Assembly: GCA_017463985.1 (NCBI GenBank)
Contig: JAFUEH010000020.1
Location: 1 to 64,000 of the forward strand
Reading direction: 5' to 3'
Length of the DNA: 64,000 nt
DNA from: Eubacterium sp.
GTDB taxonomy: Bacteria; Bacillota; Clostridia; Oscillospirales; Acutalibacteraceae
Within the stretch, counting starts at the first letter, position 1; every line of letters starts with the position of its first letter. Below, piece by piece: positions 15,984 through 25,247 of this stretch. A model generated the notes under the pieces. That model was not told the DNA's origin. It ran no database searches and saw nothing but the letters and a program-made list of their open reading frames with translations. Both the position numbers and the translations under genes were made by a program.

Positions 15984-18617
15984 ATGGCTTCAAAACAAAC
16001 AAAAAAGAATACTGAAAAAAGTAACGCTGCGCGTGAAAAACGGAGCACCTCCCAAAAGCGCGCGGAACAGCTGCGCTTGGAGGAGGAGCAGTTAAAAAGG
16101 GAACGTCAAAAGGCACGGCTGATCGGTATCGTGATTTTCTTTGTGTCGCTGCTGTTCTTCTTTGTGGCAGTGCTGTCCGGCGACGGCGTGTGGACGGTCG
16201 TTCATAAGGGATATATCGGCCTGTTCGGCTGGTTTGCTGCGATCGTTTTCCCGGTGCTGACGCTGGTATCCTCCTTTTTTCTCGGCATCAACCGCCAAAA
16301 GGAAAATAAAATGACCTTTACGGTCATTTCTGTTGCTCTGCTCGGATTGCTGATTTCCACATTTATACATATTATTCTCCACCAAAACGGCGAGCCGTTT
16401 ATTGATACACTCGTGATTGCTTACGATGAGGCGCCGACTACCTTTAACGGCGGCTTTTTCGGTGCGCTGCTGGGCTGGCTGCTGCTGAAGCTGGGCAAGG
16501 CGCCTGCCGTTATTCTCGTGCTGATGATGATGCTGGCGATCATCGTCTTGCTGTCAAAGCTGACGATCAACGAATTCTTTAAAAAGACAACGAAGCCGGT
16601 GCGTAAGGCTGTTGCGAAGGTGGACGACCATATCGAAACGAAGAAGGAGCGCCGCCGTCAGCCGGTGGACATCTATCTGCCGCCTGAGGATAATGAGAAG
16701 AAGGAAAAAGAATCGAAAAAACGCAAGAAAGCAAAGCGCCCTGCGCCGGATATCACGGTGGACGACAGTGACGCTAAAAAGCCTGCGAAGCAAGAAAAAC
16801 CGGCTGCTGCCGAGGATGATGTTGCGTACGACGCATTGATTGAAGACATCAATAATACGACAAAGCGCAACCGTGAGGCGCGCAATAAGGGCAAGACCAT
16901 TGACGATATTGTCAAGAAGAACGTCGGTGAGACGGATGAGCCGGAACAGAAGGAGCCGGAGCAGCAGGAACCGGCACCGTCACCCGTTCCGGAATTTACC
17001 GTTGACGAAGAGGCGTTAAAAACCAAGAAAGCGCCTTATGAGCTGCCGCCTGTCAGCATCCTGAAATACGCCAAAAAGAAATCCGCGAAGGACATCAGCA
17101 ATGAGCTCAAGAATAATGCAGAGCTGTTGATCGATACGTTGAGCTCCTTCGGCGTGAATGCCGAAATTACGGATATTTCACGCGGACCGACGGTTACGCG
17201 TTATGAGCTGAAGCCTGCGGCTGGCGTCAGAATTTCTAAGATCACCAATTTGGCGGATGATATTGCACTGAACCTGGCGGCCACCAGCGTGCGTATTGAA
17301 GCGCCGATCCCGGGGAAGGCGGCTGTCGGTATTGAGATCCCGAACTCTGTAAAGAACAGTGTTTCTGCCCGTGAGATCATTGACAGCGCAGATTTTGAAG
17401 CGCATAAGAAAGAGCTGCTTTCTGCCGGTCTTGGCAAGGATATTGCCGGCAAAACGGTGTTCTGCGACGTGGCAAAAATGCCCCACCTGTTGATTGCCGG
17501 TACGACCGGCTCCGGTAAATCGGTTTGTATGAACTCGATCATTGTGTCGATTCTGTATAAAGCAACGCCGGATGATGTTAAATTCCTGATGATCGACCCG
17601 AAGAAGGTTGAGTTTTCAAAATATGAGAATATTCCGCACCTGCTCGTGCCGGTAGTGACTGACGCGCGCAAGGCTTCCGGTGCGCTCGGTTGGGCTGTTT
17701 CGGAAATGCTGCGCCGTTATCAGTGCTTTTCGGATACCGGTGTGCGTGATATCAGCGGTTATAATAAATATGTCGCTAAGCATCCGGATATGGAACCGAT
17801 GCCCAAAATCGTGATCTGTATCGACGAGCTGGCAGACCTGATGATGGCAGCGCCGAAGGAGGTAGAGGATTCTATCTGCCGTTTGGCGCAGATGGCGCGT
17901 GCTGCCGGTATGCATCTGGTGATTGCGACCCAGCGGCCGTCCGTTGATGTTATCACCGGTCTGATCAAGGCGAATATTTCCTCACGTATTGCGCTGACAG
18001 TTTCCTCACAGATCGACTCGCGTACGATCCTGGATGCCGGCGGTGCGGAAAAGCTGCTTGGCCGTGGCGATATGCTCTATTCTCCGATCGGTGCTAATAA
18101 GCCGCTGCGTGTGCAGGGCTGCTTCATCAGCGACGAAGAGGTAGAGGAGCTGTGCGAATTTATCAAAAAGCAGGGCGAAAGCCAGTATAGCGACGAGATC
18201 CAAAAGGAAATTGAACAAAAGGCCGTGCAGGAAAAGGGCAGCTCTTCGTTTACGGAGGAGGGCGATGCCGGCGAAGCGCTTGATCCGTTATTTGAAAAAG
18301 CGGTGGAGGTGGTGCTGGAAAGCGGCAGAGCCTCTACCTCGTTCCTGCAAAGAAAGCTCTCTGTCGGCTATTCCAGGGGCTCTAAGATCATGGATCAGCT
18401 GGAGGAAAAGGGCATTATCGGCCCGCAGGACGGTGCTAAACCGAGAGAGATCCGCATTAATATGCAGCAGTGGATCCAAATGAAGGCGAACGGGCCGGTG
18501 GACTTCACCGCAGAAAATACAGAGCAGATGAGCTTTGAGGATACCGTCGACGCGGACGAGAAGAAGGACGCCTTTGACGATATTATTGATAACCAAACTG
18601 ACGAGGAGGATGCATGA
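15984..18617 (+). CDS. spoIIIE: DNA translocase SpoIIIE/FtsK
   Basis: This 877-residue protein pumps DNA through the division or sporulation septum. It has a charged N-terminus, four or five membrane segments (about 35-190), a long Lys/Glu-rich linker (about 200-360), and the motor domain with Walker A AGTTGSGKSVCMN near residue 507 and Walker B VICIDELADLMM. The C-terminal gamma winged helix (about 775-845, with SFLQRKLSVGYSRG) reads polar guide sequences. Length and linker are usual for SpoIIIE/FtsK. The start at 15984 follows AAAGAAAG. It overlaps ygiQ by four bases. Whether it works in division, sporulation or both cannot be told apart here. Confidence 0.93.
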   Translation: MASKQTKKNTEKSNAAREKRSTSQKRAEQLRLEEEQLKRERQKARLIGIVIFFVSLLFFFVAVLSGDGVWTVVHKGYIGLFGWFAAIVFPVLTLVSSFFLGINRQKENKMTFTVISVALLGLLISTFIHIILHQNGEPFIDTLVIAYDEAPTTFNGGFFGALLGWLLLKLGKAPAVILVLMMMLAIIVLLSKLTINEFFKKTTKPVRKAVAKVDDHIETKKERRRQPVDIYLPPEDNEKKEKESKKRKKAKRPAPDITVDDSDAKKPAKQEKPAAAEDDVAYDALIEDINNTTKRNREARNKGKTIDDIVKKNVGETDEPEQKEPEQQEPAPSPVPEFTVDEEALKTKKAPYELPPVSILKYAKKKSAKDISNELKNNAELLIDTLSSFGVNAEITDISRGPTVTRYELKPAAGVRISKITNLADDIALNLAATSVRIEAPIPGKAAVGIEIPNSVKNSVSAREIIDSADFEAHKKELLSAGLGKDIAGKTVFCDVAKMPHLLIAGTTGSGKSVCMNSIIVSILYKATPDDVKFLMIDPKKVEFSKYENIPHLLVPVVTDARKASGALGWAVSEMLRRYQCFSDTGVRDISGYNKYVAKHPDMEPMPKIVICIDELADLMMAAPKEVEDSICRLAQMARAAGMHLVIATQRPSVDVITGLIKANISSRIALTVSSQIDSRTILDAGGAEKLLGRGDMLYSPIGANKPLRVQGCFISDEEVEELCEFIKKQGESQYSDEIQKEIEQKAVQEKGSSSFTEEGDAGEALDPLFEKAVEVVLESGRASTSFLQRKLSVGYSRGSKIMDQLEEKGIIGPQDGAKPREIRINMQQWIQMKANGPVDFTAENTEQMSFEDTVDADEKKDAFDDIIDNQTDEEDA

Positions 18618-20485
18618 ACTCCTTTCTTCCCGTAAATCAAAAGGATATGCGCCAAAGAGGGTGGGAACAAGCCGACTTTGTGTACATTACAGGAGACGCT
18701 TATGTTGACCATCCTTCCTTTGGTGCCGCCATTATTACCCGTGTCCTTGAAGCCAAGGGCTTTAAAGTAGCCGTACTAAGCCAGCCTGACTGGCATAGCA
18801 CGGCTGATTTTGTTCAGTTCGGCAAGCCGCGGCTGGGCTTTTTAATTACTGCCGGCAATATTGATTCCATGGTGGCGCACTATACGGTCGCAAAAAAGAA
18901 GCGCTCGTCAGACGCTTATACTCCCGGTGGCAAGATCGGCAAACGGCCGGACAGAGCGGTGACCGTGTATGCGAAAGCCGTCAGGGACTTGTATCCGGAT
19001 ACACCGATCATTATCGGCGGGCTGGAAGCCTCCTTACGTCGCTTTGCCCATTATGATTATTGGGATGATAAGGTGCGCCCGAGCATCTTGCTGGAGTCAG
19101 GCGCTGATCTGCTGATCTACGGCATGGGCGAAAATCAAATCATCGAAATTGCCCAGCGGCTGGACCGCGGAGAGGCGATCCAAGCCTTGCATGATATCAA
19201 AGGAACCGTCTATGCTGTGGATGTACGCGAAACGCCTTACGGCGGTGTAGAATGTCCCAGCTTTGATAATGTAAAGAGCAGCAAAACAGAATATGCTAAG
19301 GCGGCGCGGATAGAACAGGACGAGCAGGATCATATCCGCGGTAAACTGATCAAGCAGAAGCACGGTAAAATGATGGTGGTGCAGAACGTACCGATGCCGC
19401 CGCTGACAACGGAGGAGCTGGATTGGGTCTATTCCTTGCCCTATCTGCGTACTTATCATCCGATGTATGAAGCAATGGGCGGTGTTCCCGGTATTCAGGA
19501 GGTCTCGTTTTCTATTACGCATAATCGCGGCTGTTTTGGGGGTTGTAATTTCTGCTCCATTGCCTTTCATCAGGGGCGGTATGTTACCGCACGCAGTAAG
19601 GAGAGTATCCTGAAAGAGGCGAAAATGCTGACGACCTTGCCCGGCTTTAAGGGCTATATCCATGACATTGGCGGCCCGACTGCTAACTTCCGTCAGCCCT
19701 CCTGCGAGCTGCAAAAGACGCACGGTCTCTGCAAAGGTAAAAAATGTCTTGCGCCAAAGCCCTGTCGTAACCTGGTGGCAGATCATAGTGAATACCTGGA
19801 GATATTGCGCGACGTTCGGCACCTTCCCGGCGTCAAAAAGGTCTTTATCCGCTCCGGTATCCGTTATGATTATCTGCTGAAGGATCGTGACGACCGCTTT
19901 TTCCGCGAGCTAGTGAAGTATCACGTCAGCGGTCAGCTGAAGGTGGCGCCGGAGCATTGCTCTGCCGCTGTGCTCGATAAAATGGGTAAGCCGCACATCG
20001 AGGCGTATATTGAATTTTCAAAGCGGTATTTTCGCTATTCCGGCGAGGCGGATAAGGATCAGTATTTGGTGCCTTATCTGATGTCCAGTCATCCCGGCAG
20101 CACGCTTCAGGAGGCGATCGAGCTGGCGCTGTTTTTGAAGAAAAACAAGATCCGGCCGGAGCAGGTGCAGGACTTTTATCCGACGCCCGGTACGATCTCT
20201 ACAACGATGTATTATACCGGACTTGACCCCTATACGATGGAGCCTGTCTACTGTGCGAAAAACCCGCACGAAAAAGCGATGCAGCGTGCTTTGCTGCAGT
20301 ATTATAATGTCGCCAATGCACCGCTGATTGAGGAGGCGCTGCGCAAAGCGAAGCGCTATGATTTGATTGGCAACACCGAGGGCTGCCTCGTACGTTCCTC
20401 AGCGCAAAAGAATCCGCGCGGTGCTAAGCCGTACCGCTCAAACGGTGCTTCACGTAAATATCAAAACGGCAGGAAAAAGAGATAG
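18614..20485 (+). CDS. YgiQ family radical SAM protein
   Basis: This 623-residue protein is of the YgiQ family. It has an N-terminal domain (about 1-290), a radical SAM core with the CFGGCNFC cluster motif at about residues 306-314, and a C-terminal extension rich in Lys and Arg. Further Cys near 375-390 (LCKGKKCLAPKPC) are typical of the family. The substrate is unknown. The ATG overlaps the spoIIIE stop (ATGA), so it is co-translated with it. Confidence 0.88.
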   Translation: MNSFLPVNQKDMRQRGWEQADFVYITGDAYVDHPSFGAAIITRVLEAKGFKVAVLSQPDWHSTADFVQFGKPRLGFLITAGNIDSMVAHYTVAKKKRSSDAYTPGGKIGKRPDRAVTVYAKAVRDLYPDTPIIIGGLEASLRRFAHYDYWDDKVRPSILLESGADLLIYGMGENQIIEIAQRLDRGEAIQALHDIKGTVYAVDVRETPYGGVECPSFDNVKSSKTEYAKAARIEQDEQDHIRGKLIKQKHGKMMVVQNVPMPPLTTEELDWVYSLPYLRTYHPMYEAMGGVPGIQEVSFSITHNRGCFGGCNFCSIAFHQGRYVTARSKESILKEAKMLTTLPGFKGYIHDIGGPTANFRQPSCELQKTHGLCKGKKCLAPKPCRNLVADHSEYLEILRDVRHLPGVKKVFIRSGIRYDYLLKDRDDRFFRELVKYHVSGQLKVAPEHCSAAVLDKMGKPHIEAYIEFSKRYFRYSGEADKDQYLVPYLMSSHPGSTLQEAIELALFLKKNKIRPEQVQDFYPTPGTISTTMYYTGLDPYTMEPVYCAKNPHEKAMQRALLQYYNVANAPLIEEALRKAKRYDLIGNTEGCLVRSSAQKNPRGAKPYRSNGASRKYQNGRKKR

Positions 20486-20487
20486 CT

Positions 20488-20877
20488 ATGAAAACAGAGA
20501 AAAATCAAACCTTATTATTTATCGGTATTGCGTTGGCGGTGGTCGGCGTGATACTGATCGTTTATGCGATCGCATTGCCGCGCGTTTATGTGACAGAGAC
20601 GGTGACGGTACCGGAGACCTCTGTCGCTGTCAGCGTGGCGGACAGCGCTACCGCGGCGGCAACCACTGCCTTGTCCGTCAGCTATCCGCTCGACCTCAAC
20701 ACTGCGACAGCAGAGGAGCTGGCGACCATTGAAGGCGTCGGTGAAAGCAGAGCGAACGCGATCATTGAATACCGCAACTACCTCGGCGGCTATTCTTCCA
20801 CCGAGCAGATCATGGAGATCAAGGGCTTCAGCGAAACGCTGTATGACCAAATCGCTCCGTATATTACAGTAGCATGA
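20488..20877 (+). CDS. comEA: ComEA-like helix-hairpin-helix protein
   Basis: This 129-residue protein has one N-terminal membrane segment (about 8-31), a Thr/Ala-rich linker, and a C-terminal double helix-hairpin-helix domain (about 70-129) with LDLNTATAEELATIEGVGES and GFSETLYDQI. ComEA binds incoming DNA outside the membrane and hands it to ComEC, which is encoded at 37209. Here it follows ygiQ by two bases and overlaps comF by four. Confidence 0.85.
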   Translation: MKTEKNQTLLFIGIALAVVGVILIVYAIALPRVYVTETVTVPETSVAVSVADSATAAATTALSVSYPLDLNTATAEELATIEGVGESRANAIIEYRNYLGGYSSTEQIMEIKGFSETLYDQIAPYITVA

Positions 20878-21572
20878 ACAGCGTGTGGGACAAATGCCTT
20901 TACGTGCTGTATCCAAAGCGTTGCGCCCTTTGCGGCGAGGTGATCGAGCTGGACGGCGTATTGTGCAATGAGTGTATGAACACCGAAAGAATTACCGGAA
21001 AAATCTGTCGCAAGTGCGGCAGGGAAGTAGCGGATTGCTGTTGTAAAAAGGAAAAATTCAGTCCGGGCTATAAAGCCTTTTGCGCGCCGTATTACTTCGA
21101 CGGCTCTATGAGGGTCGGTATCTATCGCTTAAAGAACAGTGGGTATACGCAGCTGGCGCAGGGCATGGCGACGGAAATAGCCGATACGGTGCGCCGTCGC
21201 TTTCCGGATGTTACCTTCGACGCTGTGACTTTTGTGCCGATGCGCCGCCTGCGGCAGCATAAACGCGGCTATAATCAAAGTGCACTGCTGGCTGAGGCGG
21301 TAGCGGAGCACCTCGGAATTCCGTGCGAAGCGTATTTGAAAAAGGTGAAGCATACGTTTTCGCAGCGCCTGCTGTCCTCTGAACGGCGAAAGCTCAACCT
21401 CTACGGTTCGTTTGCGGTAACGGATAGGCAAGCGATTGCCGGCAAAACGATTTTGTTGGTGGATGACGTGAAAACGACCGGCTATACGCTCAGCGAATGT
21501 GCTGTCACGCTTAACGCCGCCGGCGTGGGCGCCGTTTATGCCACCGCCTTTACGCTCACAGCAAAAAAGTAA
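20874..21572 (+). CDS. comF: ComF family phosphoribosyltransferase-like protein
   Basis: The 232-residue protein has an N-terminal cysteine-rich zinc region (CALCGEV, LCNEC, CRKCGRE, about 17-60) and a C-terminal phosphoribosyltransferase fold with the PRPP-site motif ILLVDDVKTTGYT (about 200-212). ComF acts in the cytoplasm on incoming single strands during transformation. Several motifs (KRGYNQSALLAEAVA, FSQRLLSSERR) are typical. It closes the run of genes starting at tepA. Confidence 0.9.
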   Translation: MNSVWDKCLYVLYPKRCALCGEVIELDGVLCNECMNTERITGKICRKCGREVADCCCKKEKFSPGYKAFCAPYYFDGSMRVGIYRLKNSGYTQLAQGMATEIADTVRRRFPDVTFDAVTFVPMRRLRQHKRGYNQSALLAEAVAEHLGIPCEAYLKKVKHTFSQRLLSSERRKLNLYGSFAVTDRQAIAGKTILLVDDVKTTGYTLSECAVTLNAAGVGAVYATAFTLTAKK

Positions 21573-21581
21573 CAAAACCCC

Positions 21582-21610
21582 TTGCATTTCACGCCCATCA
21601 ATGGTAGAAT
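21582..21610 (+). promoter_or_regulatory. Promoter of tRNA-Leu
   Basis: TTGCAT (21582-21587), 17 bp, TAGAAT (21605-21610), 15 bp before the tRNA. Confidence 0.7.
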
Positions 21611-21624
21611 GGTAACACTGGTGC

Positions 21625-21706
21625 GCGCCTGTGGTGGAATGGCAGACACGCTAGATTTAGGATCTAGTCCGCGAGGGTGCAGGTTCAAGTCCTGTCAGGC
21701 GCACCA
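21625..21706 (+). tRNA. tRNA-Leu (anticodon UAG)
   Basis: The acceptor stem GCGCCTG pairs with CAGGCGC, the anticodon stem CTAGA/TCTAG encloses TTTAGGA (anticodon TAG), there is a long variable arm, and the T-arm loop TTCAAGT is present. CCA is encoded. At 82 nt it fits a class II leucine tRNA. Confidence 0.95.
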
Positions 21707-21714
21707 TAGAAAAG

Positions 21715-21744
21715 GATGCCACGGGAATCGCGGCATCTTTTTTT
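21715..21744 (+). terminator. Terminator after tRNA-Leu
   Basis: GATGCC (21715-21720) pairs with GGCATC (21732-21737), followed by seven T. Confidence 0.8.
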
Positions 21745-21775
21745 ATCGAACTGATTGCAAAGAGGGGAGCGGAAA

Positions 21776-22705
21776 ATGATTATTAACACCGGCCAAAGGA
21801 CCGATATTCCTGCTTACTACAGCGAGTGGTTTTATAACCGTATTAAGGAGGGCTATGTGCTGGTGCGCAATCCCTATTATCCAGAGCAGGTGACGCGCTA
21901 TGAACTGAAGCCGGAGGTGGTGGACGTACTAGCATTTTGTACGAAAAACCCTGCGCCGATGCTGGATAGGCTGGAGGAGCTTAGCGCTTTTCGTCAATTC
22001 TGGTTTGTTACGATTACGCCTTATGGACGTGATATTGAACCGAATGTTCCGCCAAAGGAGAATGTAGTCACTTCGTTTTGCCGGTTGTCAGAAAAGGTTG
22101 GCAAGCGCTGCGTCGGCTGGCGGTACGACCCGATTCTGATCGCCGGAAAATATACGGTAGACTACCATATTCAGGCCTTTGAAGGGCTTACCGCCGCCCT
22201 CAGCGGTTATACTGATCAAGCCGTTATCAGCTTTGTTGATCTTTATCAGAAAACGAAGCGCAATTTTCCGCAAGCCCGAGAGGTGACTAAAGCAGAGCGC
22301 GCCGCTCTCGGTAAGGCGTTTGCCGAAACGGGAAAGCGTTACGGCATCACCGTCCGTACCTGCTGCGAGGGAACGGACCTGGCTGTTTACGGCATCGACA
22401 CGCAAGGCTGTATGACCAAAGAGGTGCTTGAAAAAGCGCTTGGCGAAAAGCTGACCGTGCCTGTCCGCAGCGGACCGCGCCCTCAGTGCAGCTGTCTGCT
22501 CGGGAATGATATCGGTGTATATAATACCTGCCGGCACTTCTGCCGTTATTGTTATGCCAATTACGACCGGAAGACAGTGCTGCAAAATGTTGCCCGGCAC
22601 CGTCCGGATTCTCCTTTTTTAATCGGTGAAGCACAGCCGGGGGATAAGATCCGTAAAGCAAAGCAAAGCTCCTTCATTTCCGATCAGCTGACGATCTCTT
22701 TATAA
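21776..22705 (+). CDS. DUF1848 protein
   Basis: This 309-residue protein is of the DUF1848 family: it opens with MIINTGQRTDIPAYYSEWFYNR, then VLVRNPYYPEQVTRYEL and a CTKNPAPML strand, and carries a CRHFCRYC cysteine cluster at about 252-259 that resembles an iron-sulfur site. The family is thought to be radical-SAM-related; no reaction is established. GGGGAG at 21764 supports the start at 21776. It stands alone between two terminators. Confidence 0.85.
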   Translation: MIINTGQRTDIPAYYSEWFYNRIKEGYVLVRNPYYPEQVTRYELKPEVVDVLAFCTKNPAPMLDRLEELSAFRQFWFVTITPYGRDIEPNVPPKENVVTSFCRLSEKVGKRCVGWRYDPILIAGKYTVDYHIQAFEGLTAALSGYTDQAVISFVDLYQKTKRNFPQAREVTKAERAALGKAFAETGKRYGITVRTCCEGTDLAVYGIDTQGCMTKEVLEKALGEKLTVPVRSGPRPQCSCLLGNDIGVYNTCRHFCRYCYANYDRKTVLQNVARHRPDSPFLIGEAQPGDKIRKAKQSSFISDQLTISL

Positions 22706-22709
22706 TTGA

Positions 22710-22739
22710 CAGCACTGCTCTATTGAGCAGTGCTGTTTT
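22710..22739 (+). terminator. Terminator after the DUF1848 gene
   Basis: A perfect 11-bp stem CAGCACTGCTC / GAGCAGTGCTG with a TATT loop, followed by TTTT. Confidence 0.85.
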
Positions 22740-22748
22740 GCGCTTATG

Positions 22749-22791
22749 TGACAAAATTGTAATGGAAGCCCGGCGACCGGTGTGTTAGAAT
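22749..22791 (+). promoter_or_regulatory. BceR-type site and promoter of the two-component genes
   Basis: TGACA-AAAT-TGTAA (22749-22762) fits the TNACA-N4-TGTAA inverted repeat reported for BceR-like regulators. TAGAAT (22786-22791) could be the -10 box; the matching -35 is poor, as expected for an activated promoter. The repeat ends 64 bp before the start codon. Confidence 0.6.
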
Positions 22792-22825
22792 AAGTGAAAA
22801 GATGAGACAGAAAGGGCGGAGAACG

Positions 22826-23506
22826 ATGAAGCATATCTTTTTACTAGAGGACGACGAAGCGATCGGCGTGGCGCTGACGTATTCGCTGGAACGGGAGGGC
22901 TACCGTGTGACGCTGGCTAAAAGCGTTGACGAAGCGATGCGGCTGACGGAGAGCGACGTTTTTTCACTGTATATCCTTGACCTGTCCTTGCCAGACGGCA
23001 GCGGCTATGAGGTGTGTCGTGCAGTGAAGGCGCAGGGCGATTATCCGGTTATCTTTTTGACGGCGTTCGACGATGAGGCGAATGTGGTGATGGGCTTCGA
23101 TCTCGGCGCTGACGATTATATCGCTAAGCCCTTCCGGCTCAAGGAGCTGTTGGCGCGCGTCCGTTGCGTGCTGCGCCGTTACAGTCAGGAAAGCACCGGC
23201 GGCGTTGTCCGTCTGCAGCAGCTCACGGTGAACACAAACGAGGCGAAGGTCTATAAGAACGGCAAGGAGATCATCCTGACGGCGATGGAATACCGTCTGC
23301 TGTTAACGCTGCTGCAGCACAAGGGCAGGGTGCTCACGCGCAGTAACCTGCTGGAGGAGCTTTGGGATGTGGAGGGCGATTTCGTGAACGATAATACACT
23401 GACGGTCTATATTAAGCGCCTGCGTGATAAAATTGAGGACGATCCGACGGCGCCGACAATGATCAAAACCGTCAGGGGAATGGGGTATATACTCGATGAA
23501 AAATAA
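22826..23506 (+). CDS. OmpR family response regulator
   Basis: This 226-residue regulator has a receiver domain (1-118) with acidic pocket Glu8/Asp9/Asp10, phosphorylation site Asp52 in LDLSLPDG, and Lys in IAKPF, then an OmpR-type winged helix (130-226) with the TAMEYRLLLTLL and GMGYILDEK motifs. It should be phosphorylated by the kinase next door and activate the ABC transporter genes. The AGGGCGGAG site and the conserved N-terminus place the start at 22826. It overlaps the kinase gene by 11 bases. Confidence 0.93.
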   Translation: MKHIFLLEDDEAIGVALTYSLEREGYRVTLAKSVDEAMRLTESDVFSLYILDLSLPDGSGYEVCRAVKAQGDYPVIFLTAFDDEANVVMGFDLGADDYIAKPFRLKELLARVRCVLRRYSQESTGGVVRLQQLTVNTNEAKVYKNGKEIILTAMEYRLLLTLLQHKGRVLTRSNLLEELWDVEGDFVNDNTLTVYIKRLRDKIEDDPTAPTMIKTVRGMGYILDEK

Positions 23507-24488
23507 AGAATTTTACCAACCGATCATCATTGGCACGGTGCTTACCGTATTGACCGCCGGCGCTTGTGTTCTTATCAGCCCGAAAGCGGCTGTTCTATGC
23601 GCAGCGCTCGGCGCGGTTTTGCTGACGGTGTTCGCGGTTTATACCGCCAAGCGTTATCGGGCGATCAGCGAGCTGAACGAATATTTATCGCTTGTTTGCA
23701 GCGGTCATTATGAGCTGGACCTGGCTGGTAACGCCGAGGGTGAGCTGTCGATATTGCAGAATAATCTATATAAGGTCATCACCCGCCTGAAAACGCAAAA
23801 TGAGGTGATCGAACAGGACCGTCGGTATCTGGCGGACGCGTTGGCCGATATTTCACATCAGCTGAAAACGCCGCTGACCTCTATGCTCGTCGTATCAGAG
23901 CTGCTCGAGCAGGAGACCGATCCGGCGCAGCGACGAGAGTTTACCGAGATCATTAACAGCCAGTGCGGCAAAATGAGCTGGCTTGTGCAAACGCTGCTGA
24001 AGCTTTCCAAGCTGGACGCCGGTACGGTGGCGCTGAACCGAACGCCTGTCAGCGTGAATGAGCTGGTGGAGGAAAGTCTGCAGCCGTTTCTGCTGATGCT
24101 GGACGTGAAGGGCATAACGGTGCAGAAAAGCATTACCGCATTTCAGGTGAACTGTGATAAAGCGTGGACGTTGGAGGCGCTGCAGAATATTATCAAGAAC
24201 TGTACAGAGCATACGCCAGAGGGCGGTAGGTTGGAAGTGACGACCGACGAAACCACGTTGTTTCAGCGGATCGTGATCCGCGATAACGGCTGCGGTATTC
24301 CGAAAGAAGAGCTGCCGCATATTTTTGAGCGTTTTTACCACGGCAAAAATGCGTCGGCAGACAGCGTCGGCATCGGGCTGGCGCTCTCTAAAACGGTTTT
24401 AAATAAACAAAATGCGTCGGTCGCCGTTACCAGTGAAGAAAACGTCGGAACCGTTTTTGAAGTGAAGTTTTATCAATCCGTTGTGTGA
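23496..24488 (+). CDS. Intramembrane-sensing histidine kinase
   Basis: In this 330-residue kinase two membrane segments (about 9-27 and 31-51) are joined by only a few residues, so it has no outer sensor domain. That is the layout of intramembrane-sensing kinases, which rely on a partner transporter. HisKA has His121 in DISHQLKTPLTSM. The ATPase domain carries the N box (NIIKNCTEHTPEGG) and the G1 motif (DNGCGIPKEELPHIF), and the final GIGLAL is also present. It pairs with the overlapping regulator gene. The stop codon lies inside a second BceR-like site that precedes the transporter genes. Confidence 0.92.
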   Translation: MKNKEFYQPIIIGTVLTVLTAGACVLISPKAAVLCAALGAVLLTVFAVYTAKRYRAISELNEYLSLVCSGHYELDLAGNAEGELSILQNNLYKVITRLKTQNEVIEQDRRYLADALADISHQLKTPLTSMLVVSELLEQETDPAQRREFTEIINSQCGKMSWLVQTLLKLSKLDAGTVALNRTPVSVNELVEESLQPFLLMLDVKGITVQKSITAFQVNCDKAWTLEALQNIIKNCTEHTPEGGRLEVTTDETTLFQRIVIRDNGCGIPKEELPHIFERFYHGKNASADSVGIGLALSKTVLNKQNASVAVTSEENVGTVFEVKFYQSVV

Positions 24489-24529
24489 CGGAATTGTTAT
24501 GGAAAATTCACCGGATTGTAAGCTATGTT
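24486..24529 (+). promoter_or_regulatory. Second BceR-like site and promoter for the ABC genes
   Basis: TGACG-GAAT-TGTTA (24486-24499) is a near copy of the site at 22749, and the match continues as ATGGAA on both. TATGTT (24524-24529) lies at the same distance as the first site's -10. The site ends 65 bp before the ATP-binding gene. Confidence 0.55.
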
Positions 24530-24563
24530 TCGTATACTGGCATCATCAAAGGAGGAAAACGAG

Positions 24564-25247
24564 ATGAAAATTTTAGAAACCGTACATCTTTGCAAAACCT
24601 ACGGCAGCGGCGCCACGATGGTCAAGGCGCTGGACGATGTCAGCTTTTCCGTTGAACGCGGTGAGTTTGTTGCCATTGTCGGTCCGTCAGGCTCCGGTAA
24701 ATCTACGCTGATGCACATTTTGGGCGGTGTGGATACGGCGACCTCGGGCAGCGTGATCATCGATAAAACCGATATTGCCGCACTGGACGAAACGGCGCTG
24801 GCGATCTTCCGCCGCCGTCAGATCGGCTTGGTGTATCAGTTTTATAACCTGATCCCGATCCTGACCGTGGAAGAAAATCTGACGTTGCCGTTATTGCTCG
24901 ACGGCAAGAAGCCTGACAAAAGACAGCTGTCAGACTTGGTACAGCGCTTGGGGCTGGAGGAGCGGCTGTCGCATTTGCCGTCCCAGCTTTCCGGCGGCCA
25001 GCAGCAGCGCGTGTCGATCGGCCGCGCATTGATGAATAATCCGGCGCTGATGCTGGCGGACGAGCCGACCGGTAACCTCGACAGCGAAAACAGCCGCGAG
25101 ATCATCGCGCTGTTGCGGCAGTTTAACCGTGAGCTTGGGCAAACCGTCATTATGATCACACACGATGAGCAGATCGCGCTTTCTGCCGATCGCCTGATTG
25201 AAATCAGAGACGGCAGGATCGTACGTGACGAAAGGAGCGTGTCATGA
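24564..25247 (+). CDS. ABC transporter ATP-binding protein
   Basis: A 227-residue LolD/MacB-type ATPase: Walker A GPSGSGKST (40-48), Q-loop in GLVYQFYNL, signature LSGGQQQRV, Walker B LMLADEPTGNLD, and the H-loop THDEQ. It drives the permease encoded next, with which it overlaps by four bases. AAAGGAGG at 24549 fixes the start. Together with the kinase pair it forms a module of the kind that senses and removes antimicrobial peptides, or senses envelope damage. Confidence 0.93.
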   Translation: MKILETVHLCKTYGSGATMVKALDDVSFSVERGEFVAIVGPSGSGKSTLMHILGGVDTATSGSVIIDKTDIAALDETALAIFRRRQIGLVYQFYNLIPILTVEENLTLPLLLDGKKPDKRQLSDLVQRLGLEERLSHLPSQLSGGQQQRVSIGRALMNNPALMLADEPTGNLDSENSREIIALLRQFNRELGQTVIMITHDEQIALSADRLIEIRDGRIVRDERSVS

